64,000 nt of DNA. Origin: Lineus longissimus. Taxonomy: Eukaryota > Nemertea > Pilidiophora > Heteronemertea > Lineidae. Numbering within the stretch: the first letter of the stretch is position 1; each line of letters starts with the position of its first letter. The stretch spans positions 11,177,001 through 11,241,000 of the forward strand of contig NC_088308.1 of the NCBI RefSeq assembly GCF_910592395.1. Direction: 5' to 3'. Made by a program: the position numbers and the translations under genes. Below, in pieces: positions 13,401 to 24,632 of the stretch. The notes below the pieces were generated by a model. That model made no database searches and was not told where the DNA came from. It saw only the letters and a program-made list of their open reading frames with translations.

Positions 13401-13876
13401 TAGAAATAAAAATGTCACCGCCATTTTTTTGACGATAGCGCTCCAGGTAACCTCGGCGGGAAATTTAAAGCGGGGTCATCCGGGGTCAAACAAGAGTTTT
13501 GCTCACTACCGCCAACTGGTGATATAAATCGACACTAATCTATTTTATATCAAAACGTCTGTATCATGAAGACCTTTTCAACTTTATTTTAAGCTTTTAT
13601 CTGCTGGAATAGAGCGTCAAAAAATTGTTTTTTCATTTACGCATTTTGCCCCCTGGGGAGCTGAATTTGAGTCGAATCGCACAAATTTTTTTCCGTAAGC
13701 AACATTTTCTGCGGTGTTTATAAGCAAGACTAAATTTGAAGTGCCTCGGTTGTATGATTACAAAATGCCCAACTTTGTCTACAGATGGCATGATGGAAGG
13801 ATGGCAGGATGGGTGGAAGGACGGACACCAATCGAATAGCTATTTGACTAGCTCCGCTGACTTTGTCAGCTGAGCT
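10494..13876 (-). mobile_element. Helentron/Helitron2-like non-autonomous element inserted in array A
   Basis: The insertion is proved by the array. Matching unit positions are 10186 and 13918, that is 347 plus 3385 bp. On the minus strand the element starts AGCTCAGCTGACAAAGTCAG (13876 inward) and ends with CAGCTGAGC, then a GGCCC-TT-GGGCC hairpin, CTCTTG and TT. A terminal 5' inverted repeat paired with a subterminal 3' copy plus a hairpin, inserted in a T-run, is the architecture described for Helentron/HINE elements. The only size excess is two A residues (TT on the minus strand). There is no replication-initiator or helicase ORF. A deleted copy is at 47822-48574 plus 50196-50369. Confidence 0.6.
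12372..12409. repeat. Perfect 38 bp palindrome inside the Helentron-like element
   Basis: Two 19 bp arms (ATCATGGAGGTATAAATAA and its exact reverse complement) meet with no spacer. The related copy near 48480-48518 is slightly imperfect, and a weaker CATGGAGGT...ACCTCCAT hairpin appears near 45868-45895. It could form a cruciform or RNA hairpin. Confidence 0.85.
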
Positions 13877-15870
13877 AAAAACTATAAAATGAAGAATTCC
13901 CGAGCTATAAAACGAAGATGCTCTCAAAAATCATTGAAGAAAATGTGTTATCAATTTCAAACTTTGGCAACATGACTTTCAAGCGAAAACGACCCTTTTC
14001 TATTGATTTCAACAAATTCCACACACTTTCATTAATTTTCAGAGGGGGTGTGGTCGGGTATATAGGCCTAATGTACACAAAATCAACATTATGTACAGGA
14101 ATTATTTTCATTTATTGACGTATTACGTCTAAATTGGGGAAGATGTATCTTTAAAGGGTACTGCACATGATCACATAGTATGAGTCGATTATTAGTGACC
14201 CTTCATCGTTATTTTGCCATTAGAAAAACTATAAAATGAAGAATTCCCGAGCTATAAAACGAAGATGCTCTCAAAAATCATTGAAGAAAATGTGTTATCA
14301 ATTTCAAACTTTGGCAACATGACTTTCAAGCCAAAACGACCCTTTTCTATTGATTTCAACAAATTCCACACACTTTCATTAATTTTCAGAGGGGGTGTGG
14401 TCGGGTATATAGGCCTAATGTACACAAAATCAACATTATGTACAGGAATTATTTTTATTTATTGACGTATCACGTCTAAATTAAGGGGGAGGTATCTTTA
14501 AAGGGTACTGCACATGATCACATAGTATGAATTGATTATTAGTGACCCTTCATTGTTATTTTGCCATTAGAAAAACTATAAAATGAAGAATTCCCGAACT
14601 ATAAAACGAAGATGCTCTCAAAAATCATTGAAGAAAATGTGTTATCAATTACAAACTTTGGCAACATGACTTTCAAGCCAAAACGACCCTTTTCTATTGA
14701 TTTCAACAAATTCCACACACTCTCATTAATTTTCAGAGGGGGTGTGGTCAGGTATATAGGCCTAATGTACACAAAATCAACATTATGTACAGGAATTATT
14801 TTCATTTATTGACGTATTACGTCTAAATTGGGGAAGATGTATCTTTAAAGGGTACTGCACATGATCACATAGTATGAGTCGATTATTAGTGACCATTCAT
14901 TGTTATTTTGCCATTAGAAAAACTATAAAATGAAGAATTCCCGAGCTATAAAACGAAGATGCTCTCAAAAATCATTGAAGAAAATGTGTTATCAATTTCA
15001 AACTTTGGCAACATGACTTTCAAGCGAAAACGACCCTTTTCTATTGATTTCAACAAATTCCACACACTTTCATTAATTTTCAGAGGGGGTGTGGTCGGGT
15101 ATATAGGCCTAATGTACACAAAATCAACATTATGTACAGGAATTATTTTCATTTATTGACGTATTACGTCTAAATTGGGGAAGATGTATCTTTAAAGGGT
15201 ACTGCACATGATCACATAGTATGAGTCGATCATTAGTGACCCTTCATCGTTATTTTGCCATTAGAAAAACTATAAAATGAAGAATTCCCGAGCTATAAAA
15301 CGAAGATGCTCTCAAAAATCATTGAAGAAAATGTGTTATCTATTTCAAACTTTGGCAACATGACTTTCAAGCGAAAACGACCCTTTTCTATTGATTTCAA
15401 CAAATTCCACACACTTTCATTAATTTTCAGAGGGGATGTGGTCGGGTATATAGGCCTAATGTACACAAAATCAACATTATGTACAGGAATTATTTTCATT
15501 TATTGACGTATCACGTCGAAATTGGGGAAGATGTATCTTTAAAGGGTACTGCACATGATCACATAGTATGAGTCGATTATTAGTGACCATTCATTGTTAT
15601 TTTGCCATTAGAAAAACTATAAAATGAAGAATTCCCGAGCTATAAAACGAAGATGCTCTCAAAAATCATTGAAGAAAATGTGTTATCAATTTCAAACTTT
15701 GGCAACATGACTTTCAATCCAAAACGACCCTTTTCTATTGATTTCAACAAATTCCACACACTTTCATTAATTTTCAGAGGGGGTGTGGTCGGGTATATAG
15801 GCCTAATGTACACAAAATCAACATTATATACAGGAATTATTTTCATTTATTGAAGTACCCATCTAAATTA
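13877..15870 (+). repeat. 347 bp tandem array A, right part
   Basis: Six further units at matching positions 13918, 14265, 14612, 14959, 15306 and 15653, all exactly 347 bp apart with a few substitutions (for example AAGCGAAAACG versus AAGCCAAAACG). The last unit breaks up after about 15850. The ORFs on both strands are the same repeated chance frames and are not annotated as genes. Confidence 0.92.
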
Positions 15871-15889
15871 AGGGGGAGGTATATTTAAA

Positions 15890-16260
15890 GTCGATAGGGG
15901 CATTCTGTTCTCAGAGGGTATGGGGGCATTTTGTTCTCAGAGGGTTTCCGCCAGTTTCCATCGTCCGCCGCCGCCGCTTTTTTCGTGTTCCGGACCGTAA
16001 CTCAAGAACGGGTTGCCCGATTAATCTCATATTTCTGTGGCGTAATGGGATGGACTATTGATTTTGAATGTGATCCGATCTTCAATATGGCCGCCGCCAG
16101 GTGGACATCTTGGATTTCTTGTTCCGGACCGTAACCCAAGAACGGGTTGCCCAATTGATCTCATATTTCTGTGGCTTAATGGGCTGGATGCCAAGATGCC
16201 CAAAATTGATATTTGCCCTATCGGTTTTGGCATATTGGCATACGAATCCCTGTAAGATTA
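15890..16260. repeat. Tandem duplication of a roughly 130 bp segment
   Basis: GTTCCGGACCGTAACTCAAG and its downstream context (about 15987-16050) recur with few changes at about 16118-16185, each followed by CTCATATTTCTGTGGC and TAATGGG. A shorter repeat GGGGCATTxTGTTCTCAGAG occurs twice at 15897-15945. Non-coding as far as I can see. Confidence 0.7.
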
Positions 16261-16519
16261 AAAGTCTACTCTAATAATTTTGTAGTTTTTAATAATTGTA
16301 GTTAATCCTCAGCTGATGAAATATGAAATCCATTTGGAGTAATATATAGTATCACGTAAAGGCTGTTTTAAAAAAATCAAGTTTATTTGTTAATTGTCCA
16401 ATGGCTAAGCTACAATTCACATAATGACGAGTTGTATTCTTTTTAAGAATTTTACAAATATATTCATCGATAAAATATTTTCTCCCTGAGTAGAACAATG
16501 TGCAGGTAATTCAAAGAAC

Positions 16520-16841
16520 TACAGGTTGGCCAAAAAAACTGACAAGCATACTTCAACTGACCCTGAACTCACAACTACCTACACCAATGCATGGAAAATC
16601 GTTCTCCAAGAATAATGACACCAAGACATCTCGACTCGGTCCAGTACTCCAGTAGTTTTAGCTCCAAGGTCCTATTTTGTGAAGCTAAGTCAGATGTTCT
16701 TTCGCAATCGTTACTGTTCTGCATGGAACATACAAATCCGAGGGTCCCGACTTTGCTTTACTAAGTAGGGCCTAGAGCTAAACCTACTGGACCGAATCAG
16801 GGTGTCTGTTCTCGCTTGTCCATTTTTTGGGCCACCCTGTA
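16520..16841. mobile_element. Mariner-like MITE
   Basis: The left end TACAGGTTGGCCAAAAAAAC mirrors the right end (TACAGGGTGGCCCAAAAAAT in reverse complement), followed in both by GACAAGC. Ends start with TA and ACAGG(T/G)TGG, as in Tc1/mariner MITEs. About 322 bp, non-coding. Confidence 0.6.
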
Positions 16842-17095
16842 AAACAAATATTTCTATGTGCTCGTCACCAGATAAGGAATTAACCTCTTCATAGTGTAAA
16901 ATAGTGAGTCAAAGAAGTATTTTTCACAAAAAGCCAATGAACAGATGGTATTTTACCATCCTATAACATAATTTTATGTAACAGAGGTTGGTGTAAAACA
17001 GAAATCTGATACACAATGTAAACAAATTCATGGAATAGGAACTGGCATCAACAACTGCCAAGCATTTCAGGTCACAGAACACATTTTACACACAC

Positions 17096-17284
17096 TAAAG
17101 CCGGGGATCCACTGTCGCGATTTCTGCCTGTGACAGGGTTGCGACTTGCGATCGTTATCAAAGAATAGATGAATTTGTTGTTTTGCTGTCCTTGATAAGT
17201 AGGGTGTAGTCGGATTTGGGTTCATGCGCTTTGTTTCGCTAATTTGTCGTAAGCTAATATCGCAACAGTGGATCCCTGGCTTTA
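17096..17284. mobile_element. 189 bp foldback element, hAT-like ends
   Basis: The left arm TAAAGCCGGGGATCCACTGT, then CGCGAT, pairs with the right arm ATCGCAACAGTGGATCCCTG, then GCTTTA. A fragment of the right end recurs at 18535-18564 directly beside the TTAA of the element at 18569. The CAGGGATCC-type end resembles hAT termini, but no 8 bp duplication is evident. Confidence 0.55.
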
Positions 17285-17739
17285 GGGAGGATATCCAGAT
17301 ATTGCTTGGTTAGCAAGTTCCCAAGTAGAGTGTGTAGGCCTACATTTTCTCATTCATCCCAGAATCCCCCTCTTTACCCTGGAACTCTGTGAATTGCATG
17401 ATTGGTACCTGAGACAATTAATTACACCCTCCTTTAAAACGTTTGACCACACAATATCCTCATTCAGGCAACAGTTTCCATGAAAAGATATTCAGTCTTG
17501 AATTTTTAGTTCACTCTTTTTTCAGCAGCCATATAAATGTAAAATGCAACATAATTTTTAATACAGCAGAGGCCAAGAAAAGAAATCTGATACAATACAA
17601 TATATTGTTTAGGCTAATTCAGCTGTTGTGTTTCTGTTTTGCGGAATACTAAGTGAAATCAAACATTAAACTATACACTCATATTGTTACTTGAAGATGA
17701 GACATACATAAATGAAGAATGACGATTTCAATGGTATCT

Positions 17740-18315
17740 ACCACATACAAATTAGCCATTTTATCTAATACCGACTTTTATTGATTTACAAAAGGCCCCA
17801 AAATCAACTTTTTCGTTTCCGATTTTTTTCGTACTTTTTCTTGATAGGATGAATCACCATGATGAAAAACCCACGTCCCCATCAAGGTGATGAAAATATC
17901 TTGTGTTAATTGGTGGGAAAACAGCATTTTATGTCAAAATTTTGCACCTTGTTTATTGACTTTGGAGAAACCCCCTGGTGATCTTCACCACCAAGCCTAT
18001 TGAATTCGAACATGCTAGTGTATTGAACCCGGTCACACGCTACAAAATTTTGAATTCAGTTTTTGTGAATAGGGGCATCTCCGCAGTAGAAGACCGGGTA
18101 ACAAAACCCTTTTGCACAAATGGGTTAATAAGTTGCAGATTCAAGTGAAAACTGTGGAATTTCTTAGATATTCACTCATAACTCAACAGAAGCTTCCAGT
18201 CAATATAAAATTTGCCCCCAAAAAATGCGTGATAAAAAAGTTGATTTTGGGACCTTTCATAAATCGAAAAAATTGACTTATAGGTAAAATAGCAAATTTC
18301 CAAGTGGTAGATATC
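17740..18315. mobile_element. Element with imperfect inverted arms of about 90 bp
   Basis: The left arm (about 17740-17830, containing CCCCAAAATCAACTTTTT) pairs with the right arm (about 18228-18315), which in reverse complement contains GATATCTACCAC...GGTCCCAAAATCAACTTT. The interior has no convincing ORF. Outer boundaries are uncertain. Confidence 0.45.
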
Positions 18316-18803
18316 ATGATGCACAACTAAATGCCCTATCAAATGCAGCAAACCGCATCGATTTATCACCAGCCGTTTTCAAGAAAATTTGATTTTTGTG
18401 TGTCCATTTACTTTTTTGAAGGACTGTACATGTATTAAGTACATGTACCACCACAAGCATGTATGTTCATGAACATTAATTAAAAACTCCATGTGGTAGC
18501 AATTGAAGTAAAGTTTCTTATCAAAAACTGTCGCAGGCAGAAATCGCAACAGTGGATCCCTGGCTTAAAGGCCATATATCAAGGTTTGAAAACATGCTTG
18601 ATACTCATGAAATATGTTGAGGGTTAAAAAAACAAGATCCCAGACATTAAAAAAATTCTAATAATAAAGTCATTATTTAGTTATTTCAATTTTCAATTTT
18701 AAACTATTTGAATTTCCCACCACACACAACTTTAGATTAGTTCCGCATGTGGCCGCTAGGGATTTTTTGATGACGTAGATCAGGTCAGTCAGAACAAAGC
18801 AAG

Positions 18804-18956
18804 ATGGCTTCCGCATACAGTTCAGAGAGTGAGAGCAGTGAATTTGAGGATGTTTTGGTCGATACAGAAGGATATTTAAACGTGGAGCCGTACATGTTCG
18901 AGCCATTAATATCACTAGATCATAATGAGAGTGATCATTCGGTCGAAAGTGATTAG
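18804..18956 (+). CDS. Short acidic N-terminal exon or ORF with PYMFEP motif
   Basis: Fifty codons from ATG to TAG, Ser/Glu/Asp rich (MASAYSSESESSEFEDV...) and ending in VEPYMFEP plus an acidic tail. A PYxFEP motif after an acidic leader is reminiscent of invertebrate proteins annotated as P2X7-C-terminal-domain-like. The downstream plus frame (around 19020-19110, CRCIT...FEQTNVAQYCF...VL) might be a decayed piece of that Cys-rich domain. This resemblance is weak and from memory. It lies wholly inside the TTAA-flanked element, divergent from the THAP exon. Confidence 0.35.
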   Translation: MASAYSSESESSEFEDVLVDTEGYLNVEPYMFEPLISLDHNESDHSVESD

Positions 18957-19350
18957 AATTTGTGGTTAATCAATTTGCATGGCAGACCTGCCGATATAGC
19001 AAAGAAGACATTGATAGACGGTTGCAGATGCATAACATGTATGATTTTTGAACAGACTAATGTTGCACAATATTGTTTCGCCTCGTCAGTGTTGTATCGC
19101 CAGTTATGTCATGACGCTGAACTACTATTGAAAAGTGACGGTATTATGCACAATCATCTTGACGTGACGATATAATGCCGTGCAACGTTAGATAGGCCTA
19201 GATGTCAGATGACAATAATCTGTCATTGACAGTGGCTGTCACTGACACTGACCTGTGTCGCTGTCACCTTGCTATGGCTGGAACACAAGAAGACACTATG
19301 CGGTATCACAGGCCCCAATAGGACCTACACATTATGTATAACAACCGACC

Positions 19351-19656
19351 TCAGCAGCCTCGGGCATTAAATGCAATTGACATGGTTGGAACAGCTGTTT
19401 TTAACAAGTGGCATTTAATATACAGTTGGATGCAGATATCCGGCTTCATGTGATAATCCGTATCGATAAAGTGATCACTGCAAATTTTGGCCGAAGGCCC
19501 AGGCTTCCAACACTCCAAACGTTTGCACTTCCGAATCCACAGCTTCCTCCTCTCTCGTTCAACTGGCTTTGGAAATTCATGAAAATGGGTCCCATCCGTC
19601 ATTCGATTGTTCTTTGTGCTATCCTTGACACAATTCGGAGCCACACAATACACCAT
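19351..19656 (-). CDS. THAP-type zinc finger (C2CH) domain protein, partial
   Basis: The 101-residue frame begins MVYCVAPNCVKDS and shows the full THAP pattern: Cys-x4-Cys (CVAPNC, residues 4-9), the FHEFPKP segment, a conserved Trp (LWIRKCKR), Cys-x2-His (CSDHF), and a terminal AVPTM resembling the AVPTI motif that ends THAP domains. THAP domains bind DNA in animal regulators and in P-element and Kolobok transposases. Only the domain-size N-terminal exon is seen; no catalytic domain follows within the inverted repeats. It is best read as the surviving 5' exon of a transposase. Whether the fragment is expressed cannot be told. Confidence 0.7.
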   Translation of the reverse strand: MVYCVAPNCVKDSTKNNRMTDGTHFHEFPKPVERERRKLWIRKCKRLECWKPGPSAKICSDHFIDTDYHMKPDICIQLYIKCHLLKTAVPTMSIAFNARGC

Positions 19657-19961
19657 AGTGAATGAAACACATTACTTCCAGGTGTGCATAATTAATTAAG
19701 GCCCTCCTGCTTTTATGATTGCATGACATGTACAGATAACCTGATCTACATCACAACTTTTGCTGAACCCGCCGCCTGGCTCTAACAAGCCAGTTGCTAG
19801 CCTGATTAGGTAATCAAGTTGTCAAACACATAATTGGCTATATCTTCAAAATGGATGGAGCTAATTGCATTTGGTTTTCTGTATTGTATAAAGTGTTAGG
19901 TACACTTTTGAAATCGTCTTACAGCAGAAAATGGCAAAAAACCTTGATATATGGCCTTTAA

Positions 19962-21279
19962 AAATAGTTTCATGTATCCACACATTCAGTTGAGCAATGT
20001 GTTATACCAATTAGGAAAATCTGTAAATTAAATTCACTGTCTTGCAGGGCAAAGTTCTTAATCCGACAGTAACTTTTCATTATAATAATAATGTGAAAAA
20101 TGATTTTTCCCGCTTAACAACTTCTGGTTGTGTGGTCTCTCTGCACTGCGATGAGTTGATGCTAAAAACAATATCACTAAATTGATGCATTTAATGAGAA
20201 CTGGAGATTCCCATGAAGTCACCGAAATTGGATGGCAATTTAAGACATGTATTTTTAATTGTGATTAAGTTTGCGTAAGCACTGGGTCAGGCCAGGCCAG
20301 GCCACCGGCTTGTCACTCGCCCCAGCATCGTGTTCTAGATATTTTGCATAACAATGCTTAACAGGGATATACTGTAACTTCTTAGTTTATTGCTACCTGG
20401 GCAATCCACAAATACTTATATGAGAGTACATGTATAGCGTTTGGCCAAGACCATAGTCTTTGATTGCAAATATTATGACCAAGCCCAATAAACAAAGAAG
20501 TCCCAGTATATTTGGTTTGACCACGTGTTACTGTTCGCTTCATCTGAAACCAAAATCAATTAATGGTGGGTGTGACAGGTCAACTGCCTGTAAGGAAAAC
20601 CGAGTAACATTTACTTAAACTTGGTATTATCCAGGCCAACTAATCGGCAGTCCAGAAACATACACAACATCCCCCAGTTAAAGATCAATGAATTGTTGGG
20701 AAACGCCTGAGAAGACACTCAACAATAAACAATTTATCACAGCGAGGAAACAATCACCTATAAATTTATGGAAATGCATCTGCAGAAGGCATCAGATGAC
20801 CATCTTCCCTATAGCTGTATTTGTGTGTCAGGTTATCCCTGAATAGCAGCCTGACTGCTGTCCCAATTCAATGAAAAGAGTGTCCTTCGAAGCGACTGGA
20901 GTCTAAACTGTAGAAATATATAACATGTTTTTTTAGAATTTGGTCAAATTCTCTCCGCAGGATTGGCACACCCGGCCCGAATGCGAGTTCGACATGAGAA
21001 ATGAAATGACTGCAAAGGTCATCAATAAATGCATACATATAGTAGAGGGATAATCCTCATGGATATTCAATTGGAAATTACCCTGGATTTCAATTTACTA
21101 AACTTGCAACGAACGATGAGGTGTTCCAAAATTGCTTGAATGCAAATAGTGCAGATAGAATAACATACCATTTGGAACATCCCCCACTAAATATCACATC
21201 TTATTAACAACCCTGTTTCTTCCATATCCTTTATCATGGTAGACCCAAATACGTACATGTCCTTTAAAATGGAAACTGA
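19962..21279. other. Intergenic, possible 3' flank of the SWIM transposase
   Basis: No supported ORF. It holds a 146 bp hairpin at 20366-20511 (ATATACTGTAACTTCTTAGT... pairing with ...AAGAAGTCCCAGTATAT). Terminal repeats for the transposase downstream were looked for by eye and not found. Confidence 0.5.
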
Positions 21280-23964
21280 TCACATCTTATAACCTAATTC
21301 TTGCTCCAACGCTTTGATGAGTGACGGACTCAGTCGTTCTTTCACGTCAACGGGAATACTTAAACACGACACAGTGAAATAAGGAAATCGTTGCAAGATG
21401 CAGGTTGCCCTGACACAGTAATACTCGGTTGTAAAAGTGGCAGAAATACGCATTTCAGGATAGTCATCTGTTCTGTACCTCCATCGCTCCCGATGGGATA
21501 AAAACATGTTGAATGGCGCAATGGTAATTCCTTGAAGGCGTGGAAATTCCTGGCTACACTGTTTGCATTCCTTTGCTTTCTTATCATCCTTAACAAAGCC
21601 CAAGACAAGAGGATGGTTGTTATGGTGAACTTCCGTAAAAGGCTGTGTACTGATCGGTGGTTCTTGTTGTTCATCACCACCAGCATTTGAACGGTTTTTT
21701 CTCCAGGCATTCTTGTATTGTCGTCCTTTCTTCCCCGCAGCTTCAGGAGGCTGGAATGCTTTTGTTTGTTGCTTGCTGCCAGATTTCTTTTTCAGGTGAT
21801 TGATATGTTGGGCAAGGACACAAAGACGTTCAGCAACGCATAAACAATGTTTGCAAATACCCTTTTGTTTAAAGGAAGAACACTCGCAATTGACGTGATC
21901 TTTATATGCGGTGCATATATAAAATCCTTTCTTTGTCACCTTCGATGCCACAAGTAATTTTCTGTGTCCGTGTGTCTGTTCATGAGTCGGCATCTCTGAT
22001 ACGGCATTTTCAGCATTGAGAAGCTTTTTTGCCTGTTCACTTAGCGCCACAAGAACATCCTGACATACATCAACAGAACCACGGAGCACATGCACCAAAT
22101 CAATGGAAAATTCCTTTGGATGATTTTGCTGTAGTTCCCGTATAGCTGGTTTTTCAAGGTAAATTTTTTTGTTTTTCATAACTTCTTGCATTGACAAAGC
22201 ATTCACCTTCCGTACATATGATCTTCTCTCCTGTTCAGTCCAACTGAACCATCGATCAGGATGCACGGCAAGGTGTGATGCTAAGTTTGAAAGTTTATAT
22301 TCCTCACTAAGTCCACAGATGGCTGACATGTATTCGGACTCCTGTTTCTGGTAAACAGGTTGCCAGACGTTTTGGATGAAGCCAACCTTTGTCACTGCAT
22401 TTGACCTCTTTGACTCCTTGATGACTGCTTCTTTCTGCCTGGTCAGAATATTGTTCATGCTTTCACTTTGGTTTGTGTAAGCTCGTAGAGGCTCGTTGTT
22501 AGTGTCCATTGGCATTCCTGCCATTATCCTTTTATTCTTCACCATGTGTTTTCCAATCATATTTTCATTTTTGTGTAGAAATTTCCAGAAATTGGAGTTA
22601 TATCCAGATGCATCTTTTCCAAGTAATTTCGCTTCAATCTTACCCATGGCATCTTTAGCTGCTGTAATGGATTTGGCTAAATCATCACTGTCGGAACAGT
22701 CCACAAATCCACCGACGCCATCTTTCCCGAAAACAAATGCTAAGAGTGGAGACTGAGCCTGCCTTCTTCTGATTCCCAGTTTGTTCAGTTTATCCATGCA
22801 GTTAGTCATAAAGTGCCTGAAACAACGTAACCCGGTGGCGTTTGGTAGGTTGTCCTTCAGTGCTTCGTATAGAGCCGTTTCCCCATCGGTAATGTACCCC
22901 CTACACTTCTCTCTCAAGACCGGACAGGTTCTTACCACAGATGAAACGATTCTACTGAATGTACCTTTATCCTTCTTCTCATGAAGGGCTGTCGGGCCAA
23001 GGAATATTGGTGCTACCCCTGTCCTTTGGTGAGTGAGTAAAAGGTTCCGATACGTGAAGGGTGTAACCTCAAATTTTCCGAAATCGAACGTGGGGTCTAC
23101 ACTAAACGGATAGTTTCTTGATGGCAACGTACAAAATCTCGAAAGATCTGAACTCATCTGGTCCGTTCCAAAAATCCAGAGGTCCGCACCCGGGCAATCA
23201 TGGTGGTCAAATACGATGGGCCCCTCAAGTGTTCCTGCATAGAACTGTAAATCTCCAATTTCATCTGTTTCATCCATATGCGACTTGAATTGGTAGACTT
23301 GTTGTCTGTGTCTCGGTAGTTGTCCTGGATTGCGAACAGCAGCTATGCCTCCATCCCTCCTTGACATATGCTGATAGACAATGGCTGCATTTGACCCATC
23401 CCTAAGTTGATCTTTCATCTTATCAATGGTGCTCTTTTGCATTCGGAAAAACGGTTTAATGCCATGCTTACGATTACCATGAGAAGCAACCTCAAATTCG
23501 ACACTTGTCTTTCCAAGCTTCTTCGCAATGTGATATTGTAACAAACATACATTATCAACGACTTCACCTCGATTATTCAACAACATAAAAATTGACCTGC
23601 ACAAACCGACATGATTTTCTCTAGAGTTAATCGACAAGTGATATCTCTTCTTCGACACCGAGTCTGCAATATCAAGTTTACCTCTGCAAATAGTGTGCGG
23701 AAACTGGACCGTTGAAATTAAATCTGAAGTTGAATTTGACATGCGCACCAAGTTATTTCCATATGTCCCATTCATATCAGCTTTCACGTCATCTCGAGAT
23801 TCGCAATCGGTCAAGTCGACAAGGAATGCACAGTTATGTCTCACTCTGAGTGGCAATTTTGTGCAACGTGGATGCTTCGATTTGAGAAGGATCTTAACGG
23901 CTGCAGTTGACGAAAATCTATCAGGTAGCCCTTTTCTGTATTGGTAGTAACTGATCTCCTTCAT
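21280..23964 (-). CDS. MULE-like transposase with SWIM zinc finger, intact 894-codon ORF
   Basis: A single long open frame from ATG at 23964 to the stop at 21280. A DDE-type core is suggested by SVDPTFD (Asp 290), YITDGETAL (Asp 360), the CFRHF segment (residues 381-385) where MULE proteins have C-x2-H, and NQSESMNN, which may supply the glutamate (about residue 510). A SWIM finger CECSSFKQKGICKHC (about residue 700) follows the core as in MULE transposases. The C-terminus has another Cys pair (CKQCSQEF) and YYCVRATC, probably zinc-binding. The first 250 residues are unrecognised. No stop or frameshift interrupts 2.7 kb, so the copy is young or under constraint. It lies 670 bp downstream of the kinase-protease gene on the same strand. 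An upstream short exon is possible. Confidence 0.75.
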   Translation of the reverse strand: MKEISYYQYRKGLPDRFSSTAAVKILLKSKHPRCTKLPLRVRHNCAFLVDLTDCESRDDVKADMNGTYGNNLVRMSNSTSDLISTVQFPHTICRGKLDIADSVSKKRYHLSINSRENHVGLCRSIFMLLNNRGEVVDNVCLLQYHIAKKLGKTSVEFEVASHGNRKHGIKPFFRMQKSTIDKMKDQLRDGSNAAIVYQHMSRRDGGIAAVRNPGQLPRHRQQVYQFKSHMDETDEIGDLQFYAGTLEGPIVFDHHDCPGADLWIFGTDQMSSDLSRFCTLPSRNYPFSVDPTFDFGKFEVTPFTYRNLLLTHQRTGVAPIFLGPTALHEKKDKGTFSRIVSSVVRTCPVLREKCRGYITDGETALYEALKDNLPNATGLRCFRHFMTNCMDKLNKLGIRRRQAQSPLLAFVFGKDGVGGFVDCSDSDDLAKSITAAKDAMGKIEAKLLGKDASGYNSNFWKFLHKNENMIGKHMVKNKRIMAGMPMDTNNEPLRAYTNQSESMNNILTRQKEAVIKESKRSNAVTKVGFIQNVWQPVYQKQESEYMSAICGLSEEYKLSNLASHLAVHPDRWFSWTEQERRSYVRKVNALSMQEVMKNKKIYLEKPAIRELQQNHPKEFSIDLVHVLRGSVDVCQDVLVALSEQAKKLLNAENAVSEMPTHEQTHGHRKLLVASKVTKKGFYICTAYKDHVNCECSSFKQKGICKHCLCVAERLCVLAQHINHLKKKSGSKQQTKAFQPPEAAGKKGRQYKNAWRKNRSNAGGDEQQEPPISTQPFTEVHHNNHPLVLGFVKDDKKAKECKQCSQEFPRLQGITIAPFNMFLSHRERWRYRTDDYPEMRISATFTTEYYCVRATCILQRFPYFTVSCLSIPVDVKERLSPSLIKALEQELGYKM

Positions 23965-24632
23965 GATACGTCAGTGGATCCAAAGAACTCCCGAGGTTGA
24001 AATCTTCACCGTCACCAACTGGCTGGAAATACGAAATAGTTGTATAAGGAAAAGGAAAAAATATTATACTAACACACTGGACTTTCCCAAACTACTGAGA
24101 ATCATGTGCATTCTGGCAGATGGTTCGCGTGTTTCGAAAGTGATGGGTTGGGGCATTCGCTGCTCAAGAATTTTCTGACTTGGTGTCACTGACTGCTCTG
24201 CCTGTTTTGCCGTCCAATATGGCGGCATAAATATTGGAAGTCACATGACTGCACATCATACATGTAGTAGAGGTTAATATCCTAAATAATTTGAAGCATT
24301 ACTCGTGCACAATTCGGGTCAAGGGCGAGTAAGCACCAGTTTCAAACGGTTTATTTTTGCACTGAAAAACATGTTATGGAGCAGCGTGAAGTGTGACGTC
24401 ACGTGAAGACCACTATAGCCAACAGGTGTAGCAATTTTAATCACGAAATGTGCCAGCTTCGCAAAAATATTTGGAGTTCGACATCAGTGACCTTGAAAGA
24501 TCTAGCTAGGTCAGAGTATTTCTGGCATGACATTAAGCCTGTATGACCACCATTGTTGACGGACCTTAATACGCACAGTGGCAACGTGGCCGGATGACGG
24601 ACCACGGACAAGATGTGATGACATGAGCTCAC

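Larger units (their letters stand above)
18569..19957. mobile_element. Kolobok-like element: TTAA flanks, inverted ends, THAP exon
   Basis: The left end AGGCCATATATCAAGGTTT is preceded by TTAA (18565-18568). The right end, its inverse, is followed by TTAA (19958-19961). TTAA duplication together with a THAP domain is characteristic of Kolobok transposons. At 1,389 bp it is far too short for a full transposase and so is a deleted derivative. It encloses a THAP exon on the minus strand (19351-19656) and a short acidic ORF on the plus strand (18804-18956). Confidence 0.6.

Noticed and set aside
10494-13876. A 2 bp AA target-site duplication for this insertion
   Set aside because: Insertion is into an A-run and other copies also begin with AA, so the two extra bases may belong to the element. 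Left open and treated as insertion at TT without duplication.
9479-15853. Repeated ORFs of 66-68 codons on both strands, each preceded by TATAAAA
   Set aside because: They overlap each other antisense, show no known motif, and are identical only because the 347 bp unit was amplified. Substitutions are not obviously synonymous.
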